From positions 3,906,001 through 3,970,000 of the forward strand of contig NZ_CP042305.1 of the NCBI RefSeq assembly GCF_007859675.1: a stretch of 64,000 nucleotides of DNA, given 5' to 3'. The DNA comes from Humibacter ginsenosidimutans (GTDB lineage: Bacteria; Actinomycetota; Actinomycetes; Actinomycetales; Microbacteriaceae). The translations under genes and the position numbers were made by a program. The notes under the pieces were generated by a model. That model did not search any database, had not been told where the DNA came from, and worked only from the letters and a program-made list of their open reading frames with translations. Positions 8,740 through 17,729 of this stretch are shown here, in pieces (within the stretch, counting starts at the first letter, position 1; each line of letters starts with the position of its first letter).

Positions 8740-9569
8740 GCGTCGACGAGCTGAGGATGCGGCCGGCCACGACCGCGCGCCGCCGGCCGCTGAGTGCGCT
8801 CTACGCCGGCAACTCCCGTGCGGTGCTCTACCGCGCCTTCACGGCCACCAAGTCGACGAACTGGGCCGTCGTCCTCTCCGGCGCCTTCGAGCCGGTGTTC
8901 TACCTGTTGTCGCTGGGCATCGGGCTGGGCGCGCTGGTCGGCACCGTCACGGCCGGGGACGGGCGCGCCATTCCGTACGCCGCCTTCATCGCGCCGGCCT
9001 TGCTCGCGACAGAGGCGATGAACGGCGCCGTCTACGACTCCACGTGGAACGTCTTCTTCAAGATCCGCTACGCGAAGCTCTACGAGGGGATGCTCGCCAC
9101 CTCGCTCGGCCCCCTCGACGTCGCGATCGGCGAGATCACGTACGCGCTCCTCCGTGGCGGCCTCTACGCGGTCGCGTTCATGATCGTGATGCAGCTGATG
9201 GGTCTCAACCTGTCGTGGTGGGCGCTGCTCGCGCTGCCCGCCGTGCTGCTCGTCGCCCTCGCGTTCGCGAGCTTCGGCATGGGCATCACGAGCTACATGA
9301 AGTCGTTCCAGCAGATGGACATCATCAACTTCATCATGCTGCCGATGTTCCTGCTCTCCGGCACGTTCTATCCGCTGTCGGTGTATCCGCAGGGAGTGCA
9401 GCTGGTCATTCAGGCGCTGCCGTTGTGGCAGAGCGTCGACCTCGTGCGTGCGCTGACGACGGGGGCGGTGAGCGCGGGCATCCTCTGGCACGTGCTGTAC
9501 CTGGCGGTGATGGCGGCGCTCGGCATGGTGCTCACCACGCGTCGGCTGCGCGCCCTGTTCCTCGACTGA
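8736..9569 (+). CDS. ABC-2 type exporter permease (second membrane subunit)
   Basis: A 277-residue membrane protein of the same family as the preceding gene. It contains FEPVFYLLSLGIGLGALVG near residues 50-68 and LSGTFYPLSVYPQGVQ near residues 205-220, both typical NodJ-like signatures. With the upstream ATPase and permease it would form an export complex with one heterodimeric membrane core. The start overlaps the previous stop (ATGA). The operon probably ends at the small hairpin at 9591-9617. Two different permeases with one ATPase is common in actinobacterial lipid/drug exporters. No substrate-specific domain is visible. Confidence 0.9.
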   Translation: MSVDELRMRPATTARRRPLSALYAGNSRAVLYRAFTATKSTNWAVVLSGAFEPVFYLLSLGIGLGALVGTVTAGDGRAIPYAAFIAPALLATEAMNGAVYDSTWNVFFKIRYAKLYEGMLATSLGPLDVAIGEITYALLRGGLYAVAFMIVMQLMGLNLSWWALLALPAVLLVALAFASFGMGITSYMKSFQQMDIINFIMLPMFLLSGTFYPLSVYPQGVQLVIQALPLWQSVDLVRALTTGAVSAGILWHVLYLAVMAALGMVLTTRRLRALFLD

Positions 9570-9590
9570 GGGCTCTTCGGGCCCGCCGGT

Positions 9591-9617
9591 CGAGGCGCAC
9601 GCGAAGCGAGCGCCTCG
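9591..9617 (+). terminator. Probable terminator of the ABC-2 operon
   Basis: CGAGGCGC (9591-9598) and GCGCCTCG (9610-9617) form an 8-bp GC-rich stem with an 11-nt loop, 22 nt after the last permease stop. No U-tract follows, which is usual in high-GC actinobacteria. The rest of the 155-nt gap to the next gene shows only the -10 hexamer TAGGCT at 9712-9717. Confidence 0.5.
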
Positions 9618-9724
9618 AACCCCGCACCCATCTCACCGCGGGTTGATCCGCCGGCTGAGGAGCACGCAGCAGGCGCGCGTCTCGAAGCCCGGCCGGCCCC
9701 ACGCGCGGCGCTAGGCTGAACCCC

Positions 9725-10210
9725 ATGACTGTGGCGAACGTGATCTTCGACATCCTGCACGTCGTGGCGGCGGTGTTCATCGTGGGGCCCATGGCGATCC
9801 TGCCGATGACGGCGATGCGGGCCATCCGCGCCGGTTCGCCGAGCCAGGTGCGCACGCTCGCCAAGTCGACCAACATCTTCAGCCTGCTGTCGCTGCTCGT
9901 GGTCATCCTCGGGTTCGGCGCCATGGGCACCGCCGACCCGAAGTACCACACGTCGATCACCGACACGTGGATCTGGCTCGCGATCGTGTTCTACGTCATC
10001 GCTCTTGCGCTCACCCTGTTCGTCGTGGTGCCGGCCATGCGGCGCGCGGCCGACGCCATCGAGGGCGAAGAAGCCGTCGAGGCTGAAGATCCGGCCGCCA
10101 AGGCCGCCCCGGCCGCGAAGTCGGGCGGATACGGCGCCATCGCGGGCACGAGCGGCATCGCCAGCCTGCTGCTGGTGGCCGTCGTCGTGCTGATGGTCTG
10201 GAAGCCCTGA
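9725..10210 (+). CDS. DUF2269-family integral membrane protein
   Basis: A 161-residue protein with four predicted transmembrane segments (about residues 5-30, 48-70, 82-105 and 138-158). The start ANVIFDILHVVAAVFIVGP resembles the DUF2269/YqhA-like group of small membrane proteins of unknown function. A charged Ala/Glu linker (about 108-135, EGEEAVEAEDPAAKAAPAAK) sits before the last helix. TAGGCT at 9712-9717 lies 7 nt before the ATG, so the transcript is probably leaderless and independent of the ABC operon. A complex hairpin follows at 10281-10343. No function can be assigned. Confidence 0.8.
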   Translation: MTVANVIFDILHVVAAVFIVGPMAILPMTAMRAIRAGSPSQVRTLAKSTNIFSLLSLLVVILGFGAMGTADPKYHTSITDTWIWLAIVFYVIALALTLFVVVPAMRRAADAIEGEEAVEAEDPAAKAAPAAKSGGYGAIAGTSGIASLLLVAVVVLMVWKP

Positions 10211-10280
10211 CCGATCCCTGACTCGTCGAGCGGCGTCCTCTGCGGGCGCCGCTTCGTCGTACGTCCCGGTGCGTCGCACG

Positions 10281-10343
10281 CGGTGCAGGATATGCGGCAC
10301 GCCGGCCGCATATCGGGCTCGATGCGCCGCATATCCTGCACCG
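10281..10343. repeat. 18-bp perfect inverted repeat with a competing inner hairpin
   Basis: Arms 10281-10298 and 10326-10343 are perfectly complementary (18 bp, 27-nt loop). The loop carries a second complement, GCCGCATAT (10305-10313), which can pair with ATATGCGGC (10290-10298) of the left arm. Two mutually exclusive hairpins are therefore possible: 18 bp with a large loop, or 9 bp with a 6-nt loop. It lies between the convergent DUF2269 gene and ribH and may act as a bidirectional terminator. It shares the decamer TATGCGGCGC with the hairpin elements at 26221 and 27373. Confidence 0.65.
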
Positions 10344-10408
10344 TGAACGTCGAACGGGGCAGAGCGTGCGGCCGTCCGTCAGGGTCGGCGCCCGTCGTCG
10401 GGCGCCGG

Positions 10409-10891
10409 TTACGCCGTGAGGGTGCGCAGGGCTCGCAGCGTCAGCGCGGTGGCGATGGCCGCGTGAGCGGCCTCCGCGCCCTTGTCCTCCTTCGAGCCAG
10501 GCAGCCCGGCGCGATCGAGCCCCTGCTGTTCGTCGTCGAGGGTGAGCAATCCGAATCCCACGGGTTTGCCGGTGTCGAGGGCGACCCGCGTCAGACCGTC
10601 TGTCGCGGCCGATGACACGTACTCGAAGTGGGGTGTTCCACCGCGGATGATCACGCCGAGCGCGACGACGGCGTCGGCGCCGGCATCCAGCGCAGCCTTG
10701 CTCACCACGGGCAGCTCGAAGCTGCCTGGCACGCGCACCAGCGACCAGGTCGCACCGGATGCCTCCAGCTCGCGCTCGGCCCCCGCGATGAGGCCGTCGG
10801 TGATGATGTCGTGCCATGTGCCTGCGACGACGACGACCGTGAGTCCCGTCGCGTCGAGGGTGTCGTGGTCGGGGGCTCCGGCTCCGCTCAT
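10409..10891 (-). CDS. ribH: 6,7-dimethyl-8-ribityllumazine synthase
   Basis: This enzyme condenses 5-amino-6-ribitylaminouracil with dihydroxybutanone phosphate to form the lumazine precursor of riboflavin. The 160 residues match the family: [20 protein letters not shown] near residues 18-37, the substrate-binding stretch [10 protein letters not shown] near 53-62, and [16 protein letters not shown] near 77-92 with the catalytic histidine. The C-terminal NKG-like segment reads [10 protein letters not shown]. It is the last gene of ribD-ribE-ribBA-ribH, its ATG overlapping the ribBA stop (ATGA). Control is by the FMN riboswitch upstream of ribD. Confidence 0.96.
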   Translation of the reverse strand: MSGAGAPDHDTLDATGLTVVVVAGTWHDIITDGLIAGAERELEASGATWSLVRVPGSFELPVVSKAALDAGADAVVALGVIIRGGTPHFEYVSSAATDGLTRVALDTGKPVGFGLLTLDDEQQGLDRAGLPGSKEDKGAEAAHAAIATALTLRALRTLTA

Positions 10892-12240
10892 CGGGTGGCG
10901 CCTTTCTGGTCGGGGTGGGGAAGGTGCGCGATCAGCTCGTCGTCGCTGGTGGCGGCGGCATCCGTCTCGAAGGAGTCGTCGAGCTCCGGCAGTTCGGAGT
11001 CGGCGACCGGCAGCAGGTGGCCGAGGCGGTCGCGCTTGGTGGCGAGGTACTGCTCGTTGAGGGCGCCGAGGCCGACGACGAGCGGCACGCGTTCCTCGAC
11101 GGTGATGCCGTGCTCGCCGAGCTGTTGCACCTTGTCGGGGTTGTTCGTGAGCAGGCGCACCGAGTGGATGCCCAGATCGGTCAGAATCGCCGACGCGGCT
11201 CCGTAGTCCCGCGCGTCGATCGGCAGGCCGAGCGCCAGATTGGCGTCGAGCGTGTCGAGCCCGTCCTCCTGCAGCCGGTAGGCGCGCAGCTTGTTGATGA
11301 GCCCGATGCCGCGGCCCTCGTGGCCGCGCAGATAGATGACGACGCCGCCGTCGCGCTGAATGGTGTCGAGCGCCGCATTCAGCTGCGGGCCGCACTCGCA
11401 CTTGAGCGAACCGAACGCCTCGCCGGTCAGACACTCGGAGTGCACGCGCACCAGGGACCCGCTCGCACCGGGATCACCGGCGATGATCGCCACGTGGTCG
11501 GCGCCCGTCATGCGATCGCGGTAGGCGCGCATGCGGAACGGTCCGTGGGTGGTCGGCACGGTCGTCTCGACCTCGAAGATCACCCGCGAAGTCTCGGGCA
11601 CCGCATCGACGGCCTGCAGCGGGGTGTCGCAGTGGAACTCCTGCAGGTAGGCGACCAGCGCCTCGATGGTGATCACGGGCACGCCCTCGCGCTCGCCGAA
11701 CTCGATCAGTTCGGGCAGCCGCATCATCTCGCCGTCGTCGGCGACCACCTCGGCGATGGCGCCGACCGGTGTCATGCCGGCCAGCTTCAGCAGATCGACC
11801 GCGGCTTCGGTGTGACCGTCGCGCTCGCGCACTCCGCCTTCCACCGCGCGCAGCGGCACGACGTGTCCGGGGCGGTGCAGGCTCCGCGCCGTCGATGCCG
11901 GATCGGCCAGCACGCGCAGGGTGTGCGCGCGGTCGGCGGCGCTGATGCCGGTGCTGAGCCGGTCGGCGGCATCCACCGTGATGGTGTAGTTCGTGCCTCT
12001 GGAGTCTTCGTTGTCGACCACCATGACGGGCAGCTCGAGCTTGTCGGCGAGCTCGTTCGTCATCGGCGCGCAGATGAAGCCGGAGGTGTGCCGCACCGTC
12101 CAGGCGATCCACTCCTGGCTCGCGGTCTCGGCGGCGAGGATGACGTCGCCCTCGTTCTCGCGGCTCTCGTTGTCGGCCACGAGCACGGGTCGGCCGGCAC
12201 GCAGCGACTCCAGTGCCTCGGGGATGGTTGCCAGCGTCAT
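10888..12240 (-). CDS. ribBA: Bifunctional 3,4-dihydroxy-2-butanone 4-phosphate synthase / GTP cyclohydrolase II
   Basis: The 450-residue fusion supplies both branches of riboflavin synthesis. The N-terminal DHBP synthase (about residues 1-205) carries the acidic loop RENEGDVI and the HTEAAVDL segment. The C-terminal GTP cyclohydrolase II (about 210-400) has the zinc motif [20 protein letters not shown] with three cysteines, then [12 protein letters not shown]. The final 50 residues are acidic and probably flexible. Order and overlaps (ATGA with ribE upstream and ribH downstream) indicate one translationally coupled operon under the FMN riboswitch. Both active sites look intact. Confidence 0.96.
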   Translation of the reverse strand: MTLATIPEALESLRAGRPVLVADNESRENEGDVILAAETASQEWIAWTVRHTSGFICAPMTNELADKLELPVMVVDNEDSRGTNYTITVDAADRLSTGISAADRAHTLRVLADPASTARSLHRPGHVVPLRAVEGGVRERDGHTEAAVDLLKLAGMTPVGAIAEVVADDGEMMRLPELIEFGEREGVPVITIEALVAYLQEFHCDTPLQAVDAVPETSRVIFEVETTVPTTHGPFRMRAYRDRMTGADHVAIIAGDPGASGSLVRVHSECLTGEAFGSLKCECGPQLNAALDTIQRDGGVVIYLRGHEGRGIGLINKLRAYRLQEDGLDTLDANLALGLPIDARDYGAASAILTDLGIHSVRLLTNNPDKVQQLGEHGITVEERVPLVVGLGALNEQYLATKRDRLGHLLPVADSELPELDDSFETDAAATSDDELIAHLPHPDQKGATR

Positions 12241-12887
12241 GCGTTGCTCCTCGTCTCGGAGTCGGTTCGTGTCTCGGACGCCCGCTGCAGCGCGAGCATC
12301 CGCTCGACGTGTCGTGCCAGGATGTCCGTCTCGATGTTCACCCGATCGCCCACCTCGCGTGCGCCCAGGGTGGTGGCAGCCAGCGTCTCGGGAATGAGCG
12401 ACACCTCGAACCACTGCTGGTCGGCGTCCGCGTCGCTGACGGCGGAGACGGTGAGCGAGACGCCGTCGACCGCGATCGACCCCTTGCGCGTCACCAGCGA
12501 GGCGAGCTCGGGGGAGAGGCTGAAGCGCACGACGCGCCACGCCTCGCCGGGCGTGACCGCCAGCACCACGGCCGTTCCGTCGACGTGGCCCTGCACGATG
12601 TGACCGCCGAGCCGGTCGCCGACTTCCGCGGCCCGCTCGAGGTCGACCCTCGTTCCTTCCACGGCGTCGCCGAGCGTGGTGACGGCGAGGGTCTCGGCCA
12701 TGACGTCGGCCGTGAACCAGTCGTCGCCCTGGTCGACGACGGTGAGGCACACGCCGCTCACCGCGATCGAGTCCCCGTGGGCCGCGCCCTGCACGGCAAG
12801 CGGGCCGCGCACCGTGAGCCGGGCGGCATCGGTCGAACGCTCGACCGCCGTGATCGTGCCGATCTCTTCGACGATTCCGGTGAACAT
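12237..12887 (-). CDS. ribE: Riboflavin synthase alpha subunit
   Basis: The enzyme dismutates two lumazine molecules into riboflavin and the ribitylaminouracil precursor. Its 216 residues show the expected internal duplication: two lumazine-binding repeats, MFTGIVEEIG near the N-terminus and GGHIVQGHVDGTA near residues 95-107, with paired VSGVCLTV and VDGVSLTV segments. Two starts are possible. ATG 12893 overlaps the ribD stop (ATGA), while ATG 12887 begins exactly at the conserved MFTGIVEE and has AAGGAG spaced 7 nt upstream. The second is chosen on spacing and family conservation. Stop overlaps the ribBA start. Confidence 0.95.
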   Translation of the reverse strand: MFTGIVEEIGTITAVERSTDAARLTVRGPLAVQGAAHGDSIAVSGVCLTVVDQGDDWFTADVMAETLAVTTLGDAVEGTRVDLERAAEVGDRLGGHIVQGHVDGTAVVLAVTPGEAWRVVRFSLSPELASLVTRKGSIAVDGVSLTVSAVSDADADQQWFEVSLIPETLAATTLGAREVGDRVNIETDILARHVERMLALQRASETRTDSETRSNA

Positions 12888-12889
12888 GG

Positions 12890-14050
12890 TCATGCTCCTT
12901 GCTGGTCGGACGGTGGCTGATCGGTCGATCTGCCGGTCGGCCACGGATTGAGGCTCTGCGCCGCCGGATTCGTGGCGACGATGAGAACGTCGTTGCCGAG
13001 CTGCTCGACACCGCGCGTGACGAGGGTGAGCTGGTCGGCGATGGTCGTCACGCCGATGTCGCCAAGTGTTGTGTGCCGCCCGCCGAGCAGGATCGGGGCA
13101 AGGTACACGTGCACCTCGTCCACGAGTCCCGAGCGCACGAACGCCGCGGCGAGCTCCGGGCCCGCCTCCACATAGGCGGTGCGGATGCCGAGCTCGCGCA
13201 GCTGCGCGAGCGCCTCGGGGAGGTCGTGCCCGCCCATGAAGATCGGGGGCCGTGGATGCCGCAGCACCGCGGCATCCTGCGGCACGGGGCGATCGCCGAA
13301 GACGACGGGCACCGGCTGGTCGTCGAGCAGCTCGCCCGCGTCGCCGCGCGCCGTGAGGCTCGGGTCGTCGGCGAGCACAGTGCCGGTCCCGACGATGACG
13401 GCGTCGGACGCGGCGCGGCTCTCGTGCACGCGCTGTCTGGCTGCGGCTCCCGTGATCCACCTGCTCGTGCCGTCGGCGGCGGCGATGCGGCCGTCGAGGC
13501 TGCTCGCCCACTTGAGCGTCACGTAGGGGCGGCCGAGGCGCGCGGCGGCGAGCCAGCTCTGCAGAAGGTGGATGGCGGCATCCGCTTCGACCCCGGCGAT
13601 CACCTCGACACCGGCCTCGCGCAGCCGCGCGGCGCCGCCGTGCGACTCCTGCCCTGGGTCGTCGACCGCGTACACGACGCGGCTGACGCCGGCAGCGATC
13701 AGGGCCTCGCTGCACGGGCCGGTGCGGCCGACATGGTTGCACGGTTCGAGGGAGACGACGGCCGTGGCTCCGGATGCCTGCCCCGGCTCGAGCTTCGAGA
13801 GCGCGTCGACCTCGGCGTGCGCGGTTCCCGCGCCGCGGTGCCAGCCCTCGGCGATCACATCGCCGGCGGGTGAGAGGAGCACGCAGCCGACCTGCGGGTT
13901 GACGCCGCCGGCGGGACCGCGGGAGGCGAGGTCGAGGGCGCGCAGCATCGGCACGGAGTACTCGGACCGGATCTCCGATGGCGACGGGGCACGCGACAGC
14001 ACAGAGCCACGCGCATCACGCGCGCTGAGAGCGGCGCCCGTGTCGGTCAT
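12890..14050 (-). CDS. ribD: Bifunctional diaminohydroxyphosphoribosylaminopyrimidine deaminase / reductase
   Basis: This 386-residue enzyme performs the deamination and side-chain reduction steps after GTP cyclohydrolase II. The deaminase domain has the zinc ligands in HAEVDAL and PCNHVGRTGPCSEAL (about residues 80-115). The reductase domain begins near YVTLKWASSLDGRIA (about 175) and ends near GNDVLIVATNP. It heads the rib operon. ATG 14050 is preceded by GGAG in a 5' leader of about 110 nt after the riboswitch aptamer. A 7-bp hairpin (14078-14094) lies just before this ribosome binding site and could be the expression platform. Confidence 0.95.
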   Translation of the reverse strand: MTDTGAALSARDARGSVLSRAPSPSEIRSEYSVPMLRALDLASRGPAGGVNPQVGCVLLSPAGDVIAEGWHRGAGTAHAEVDALSKLEPGQASGATAVVSLEPCNHVGRTGPCSEALIAAGVSRVVYAVDDPGQESHGGAARLREAGVEVIAGVEADAAIHLLQSWLAAARLGRPYVTLKWASSLDGRIAAADGTSRWITGAAARQRVHESRAASDAVIVGTGTVLADDPSLTARGDAGELLDDQPVPVVFGDRPVPQDAAVLRHPRPPIFMGGHDLPEALAQLRELGIRTAYVEAGPELAAAFVRSGLVDEVHVYLAPILLGGRHTTLGDIGVTTIADQLTLVTRGVEQLGNDVLIVATNPAAQSLNPWPTGRSTDQPPSDQQGA

Positions 14051-14077
14051 CCCCGTCTCCGTCTGTCTGCTGTTCCA

Positions 14078-14094
14078 CTCGCCGTCTCGGCGAG
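14078..14094 (-). promoter_or_regulatory. Leader hairpin between riboswitch and ribD start
   Basis: CTCGCCG and CGGCGAG form a 7-bp stem with a 3-nt loop about 15 nt upstream of the ribD Shine-Dalgarno region. It may be part of the switch that hides or exposes the ribosome binding site, or a transcription pause site. A second possible hairpin (about 14135-14160) lies between it and the aptamer. Confidence 0.4.
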
Positions 14095-14162
14095 CCCTTG
14101 GCGGACCCCGGGGTGGTCGACACATGCCGACCGCACGGATGCCGAACGCAACCGTGCGCGTG

Positions 14163-14335
14163 CTGCCTCCCATCCGGACTCTGACCGCTCAGCTGCGAAC
14201 TGAACAGATCATCACCGTCGGTGCCGGAATTCCACCGGCTCAACCTCGGCTGACACCCTTCGAACGATGGATGCCGTTGCCTCGGCTCGCGGACTGTCAC
14301 CGCCGGTTCGGACTTTCACCGACCCCGGAGCACTG
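14163..14335 (-). ncRNA. FMN riboswitch (RFN element)
   Basis: Read on the minus strand, the leader of ribD contains the conserved RFN blocks in order. They are GGTCGGTGAAAGTCCGAACC near the 5' end, GGCGGTGACAGTCCGCGAGC next, then GCCGGTGGAATTCCGGCACC, CGACGGTGATGATC, and the closing GAGTCCGGATGGGAGGCAGC. These are the hallmark loops of the FMN aptamer. FMN binding would shut down ribD-ribE-ribBA-ribH. In actinobacteria control is often at translation initiation; here no strong intrinsic terminator is seen between aptamer and ribD, supporting that mode. Confidence 0.95.
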
Positions 14336-14340
14336 CGTCA

Positions 14341-14346
14341 ACTCTA
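14341..14346 (-). promoter_or_regulatory. Candidate -10 of the rib operon promoter
   Basis: TAGAGT on the minus strand lies just upstream of the riboswitch aptamer, so transcription would start at its 5' edge. It matches the TANNNT hexamers seen at other starts in this window. No clear -35 is visible. Confidence 0.45.
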
Positions 14347-14417
14347 CCCAACGCGCCGCTGGGGCTCGTATTCCCGCGTAACCTCCGGCCGCCGGTCGAG
14401 CACGTCAGCCGAGCAGA

Positions 14418-15149
14418 TCAGCCGAGGACGTCGACGAGCTGGTCCAGCGACGTGATGCAGCGCACGCCGAGTTCGTCGGCGGTTGCGGATGCCTCCGCCG
14501 CCACCTCGACCCCGTGCCGATCGATCCACACGCCGATCAGTCCCGCGCGGGCAGCACCGATGGCGTCCGTCGCGAGGCGGTCGCCGACGTACACCGCCTC
14601 AGAGGGTCGCACACCGAGCCGCTGGCAGGCGAGCGCGAAGATGCGGGCATCGGGTTTCGCGACTCCGACGTCGCCCGAGGCGATCACGACGTCGAAGTCG
14701 TCGCCGACGCCGATCGCGTCGAGCTTGAGCAGCTGGCGGTCGAGCTCTCCGTTGGTGATGATCCCGAGCCGCACGCCGGGGATCGTGCCCCGCAGAGCAT
14801 CCAGGCACCCGCGTGCGTCGCCCTGCAGACGCCAACTCTCCGCATAGCGCACGGAGTAACCCTCGAACCACGGCAGTTCGTCGTCGGCCGCCAGCGTCAC
14901 ACCGTGCCGCGCCGCATAGTCGCGCACCCGGCAGCGTCGCTGCCCGTCGTAGTCGAGCTCGCCCGCGAGGTAGCGGTGGTAGTGCAGCTCCTCGAGGGCG
15001 CGCCACGCCTCGACCTCGGCGGCGGCATCCGACACGACATAGGGATGCCCGAGCGCACGCACGTGCGCCACGATCGCGTCGCCGACCGCCTCGCGGTGCG
15101 CGAAGAGCGTGTCGTCGAGGTCGAACAGCACGGCGGCCGGGGTGCTCAC
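14418..15149 (-). CDS. HAD-superfamily hydrolase
   Basis: A 243-residue cytosolic phosphatase-like protein. Motif I is FDLDDTLFAH with the nucleophile aspartate near residue 10, motif II is IITNGE, the lysine of motif III lies in GVAKPDARIF, and motif IV is YVGDRLATD. The cap between motifs I and II is helical, as in the YjjG/phosphoglycolate phosphatase group, so a nucleotide or sugar phosphate substrate is plausible but unproven. The GTG start at 15149 overlaps the stop of the upstream acetyltransferase gene (GTGA), so the two are probably coupled. Confidence 0.88.
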   Translation of the reverse strand: MSTPAAVLFDLDDTLFAHREAVGDAIVAHVRALGHPYVVSDAAAEVEAWRALEELHYHRYLAGELDYDGQRRCRVRDYAARHGVTLAADDELPWFEGYSVRYAESWRLQGDARGCLDALRGTIPGVRLGIITNGELDRQLLKLDAIGVGDDFDVVIASGDVGVAKPDARIFALACQRLGVRPSEAVYVGDRLATDAIGAARAGLIGVWIDRHGVEVAAEASATADELGVRCITSLDQLVDVLG

Positions 15150-15736
15150 GCGTCTGCGCCGATCGTGGATTCCGGCCACGTCGAGCGCGCCAGCTCCTCG
15201 TCGCCGCCGCGGTGCCGAGCACCCAGCCAGGCATCCGGCTGCGACCCGTCGCGCAGCGTCACGCGTCCGGTTCCGGCTCCCGTGAAGGAGAATCCAGCGC
15301 TCCGCGCGACGCGTGCCGAAGCACGATTGCCCGCCACGCACTCCCACAGCACGGTGTCGCAGCGACCGGAGTCGAACGCCCAGGAGACGGCGGCCCTCGT
15401 CGCCTTCGTCATGTGGCCGTGGCCACGATGCGGGCCGCCGAGCCAGTAGCCGACATCGACGGTGCGAGGCTCGGGCTGCACGCGCATGCCGACCACGCCG
15501 AGCAGCGGCCCCGTGGACGCCTCGCGCAGCGCCCACGTGTACTCGCGCTCCGTGCGCCATCCGTCTGGCACCAGCCGTTCGACGAAGAAGACGGCGTCCT
15601 TCTCCTGGTACGGCCATGGCAGCGTCATGTAGTGCTCGAACAGTGGATCGCGGCAGTACTCGACGACGCGTGCCAGGTCGTCGCCCGTCGGCTGGTTCAG
15701 CACCAACCGCTCGGTGCGCAACTCGACGGGATCCAT
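15146..15736 (-). CDS. GNAT-family N-acetyltransferase (RimJ/RimL type)
   Basis: A 196-residue acetyltransferase. It begins VELRTERLVLNQPTGDDLAR, the usual start of RimJ/RimL-like proteins, and has the acetyl-CoA region VGYWLGGPHRGHGHMTKATR near residues 95-115 followed by NRASARVARSAGF. Such enzymes acetylate protein N-termini, antibiotics or small amines; the substrate here is unknown. It sits 11 nt after trpS in the same orientation and overlaps the HAD gene downstream, so all may be co-transcribed. The start is ATG 15736. Confidence 0.88.
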   Translation of the reverse strand: MDPVELRTERLVLNQPTGDDLARVVEYCRDPLFEHYMTLPWPYQEKDAVFFVERLVPDGWRTEREYTWALREASTGPLLGVVGMRVQPEPRTVDVGYWLGGPHRGHGHMTKATRAAVSWAFDSGRCDTVLWECVAGNRASARVARSAGFSFTGAGTGRVTLRDGSQPDAWLGARHRGGDEELARSTWPESTIGADA

Positions 15737-15747
15737 GACGGACTCCC

Positions 15748-16788
<1,041 letters not shown>

Positions 16789-16844
16789 TCAAGGATGCCT
16801 CGCGCGGCACGAGCGGTGCGGCGCGGGAGAGAAGGGTGCTCGGC

Positions 16845-17684
16845 TCAGAGCGCGTAGTCGACGACGACAGGCGTGTGGTCCGACCATCGCTCGTCGTACG
16901 ACGCCGCCTTGTCGACGTGGTAGTCGACGACCTTCTCGGCGAGCTTCGGCGTGGCCAGCTGGTAGTCGATGCGCCAGCCGGTGTCGTTGTCGAAAGCCTG
17001 GCCGCGCCAGGTCCACCACGAGTACGGTCCGTCGACCTCGCCCGCCCACTTGCGGCCCACGTCGACCCAGCCGTAGCCCGCGCCGTCGTTGTACTTCTCG
17101 TCGTCTTCGGCGCCCATCAGCTTGTCGAGGTAAGCGCGCTCCTCGGGCAGGAAGCCGGCGCGCTTCACGTTGCCCTTCCAGTTCTTGATGTCGAGCGTGC
17201 GGTGCCCGATGTTGAGGTCGCCCATCACCGCGGCGAGCTCGCTGTGCTGGGGCAGAGCCTTCATGCGGGCATCCATGGCATCGAGAAAGCGGTATTTGTA
17301 CACCTGCTTCTCGGTGCCGGCCTCGCCGGAGGGCACGTACGCGCTCACCACCGTCACGATGCTGCCGTCGACCTCGTAGTCGGCCTCGAGCCAGCGCCCC
17401 GCGGTGTCGAAATCGTCGTCGCCGAGCGCGACACGGTGAATGGATGCCTTGCCCCGGCTCGCCAGCGCCACTCCCGCCCGGCCTTTGGTGGTCGCGGCGT
17501 CGTGCAGCACGTCCCAGCTGTCGCCGAGCAGCCCCGTCAGGTCGTCGGTGGACGCCCGAACCTCCTGGATCGCCAGGATGTCGACCCCGCGCTCATCGAG
17601 CCAGGCCGCCATGCCGCGGCGGTAGGCCGCCCGGATGCCGTTGACGTTGACCGTGGCGATACGCAGGGTGCGGCGAGAAGGCAT
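16845..17684 (-). CDS. xthA: Exodeoxyribonuclease III
   Basis: An AP endonuclease/3'-5' exonuclease of base excision repair, 279 residues. Conserved motifs of the endonuclease/exonuclease/phosphatase fold are visible: ATVNVNGIRAA (about 9-19), LAIQEVRA with the metal-binding glutamate (about 38-45), VVSAYVPSG, VMGDLNIGH and the C-terminal RIDYQLAT and WSDHTPVVVDY. TACAGT (17691-17696) lies 6 nt before the ATG, predicting a leaderless mRNA separate from yihY 45 nt upstream. Confidence 0.95.
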   Translation of the reverse strand: MPSRRTLRIATVNVNGIRAAYRRGMAAWLDERGVDILAIQEVRASTDDLTGLLGDSWDVLHDAATTKGRAGVALASRGKASIHRVALGDDDFDTAGRWLEADYEVDGSIVTVVSAYVPSGEAGTEKQVYKYRFLDAMDARMKALPQHSELAAVMGDLNIGHRTLDIKNWKGNVKRAGFLPEERAYLDKLMGAEDDEKYNDGAGYGWVDVGRKWAGEVDGPYSWWTWRGQAFDNDTGWRIDYQLATPKLAEKVVDYHVDKAASYDERWSDHTPVVVDYAL

Positions 17685-17729
17685 GGGACAACTGTAGCCG
17701 CGGCCTGCGACACTCCTCCCGGGATCCGC

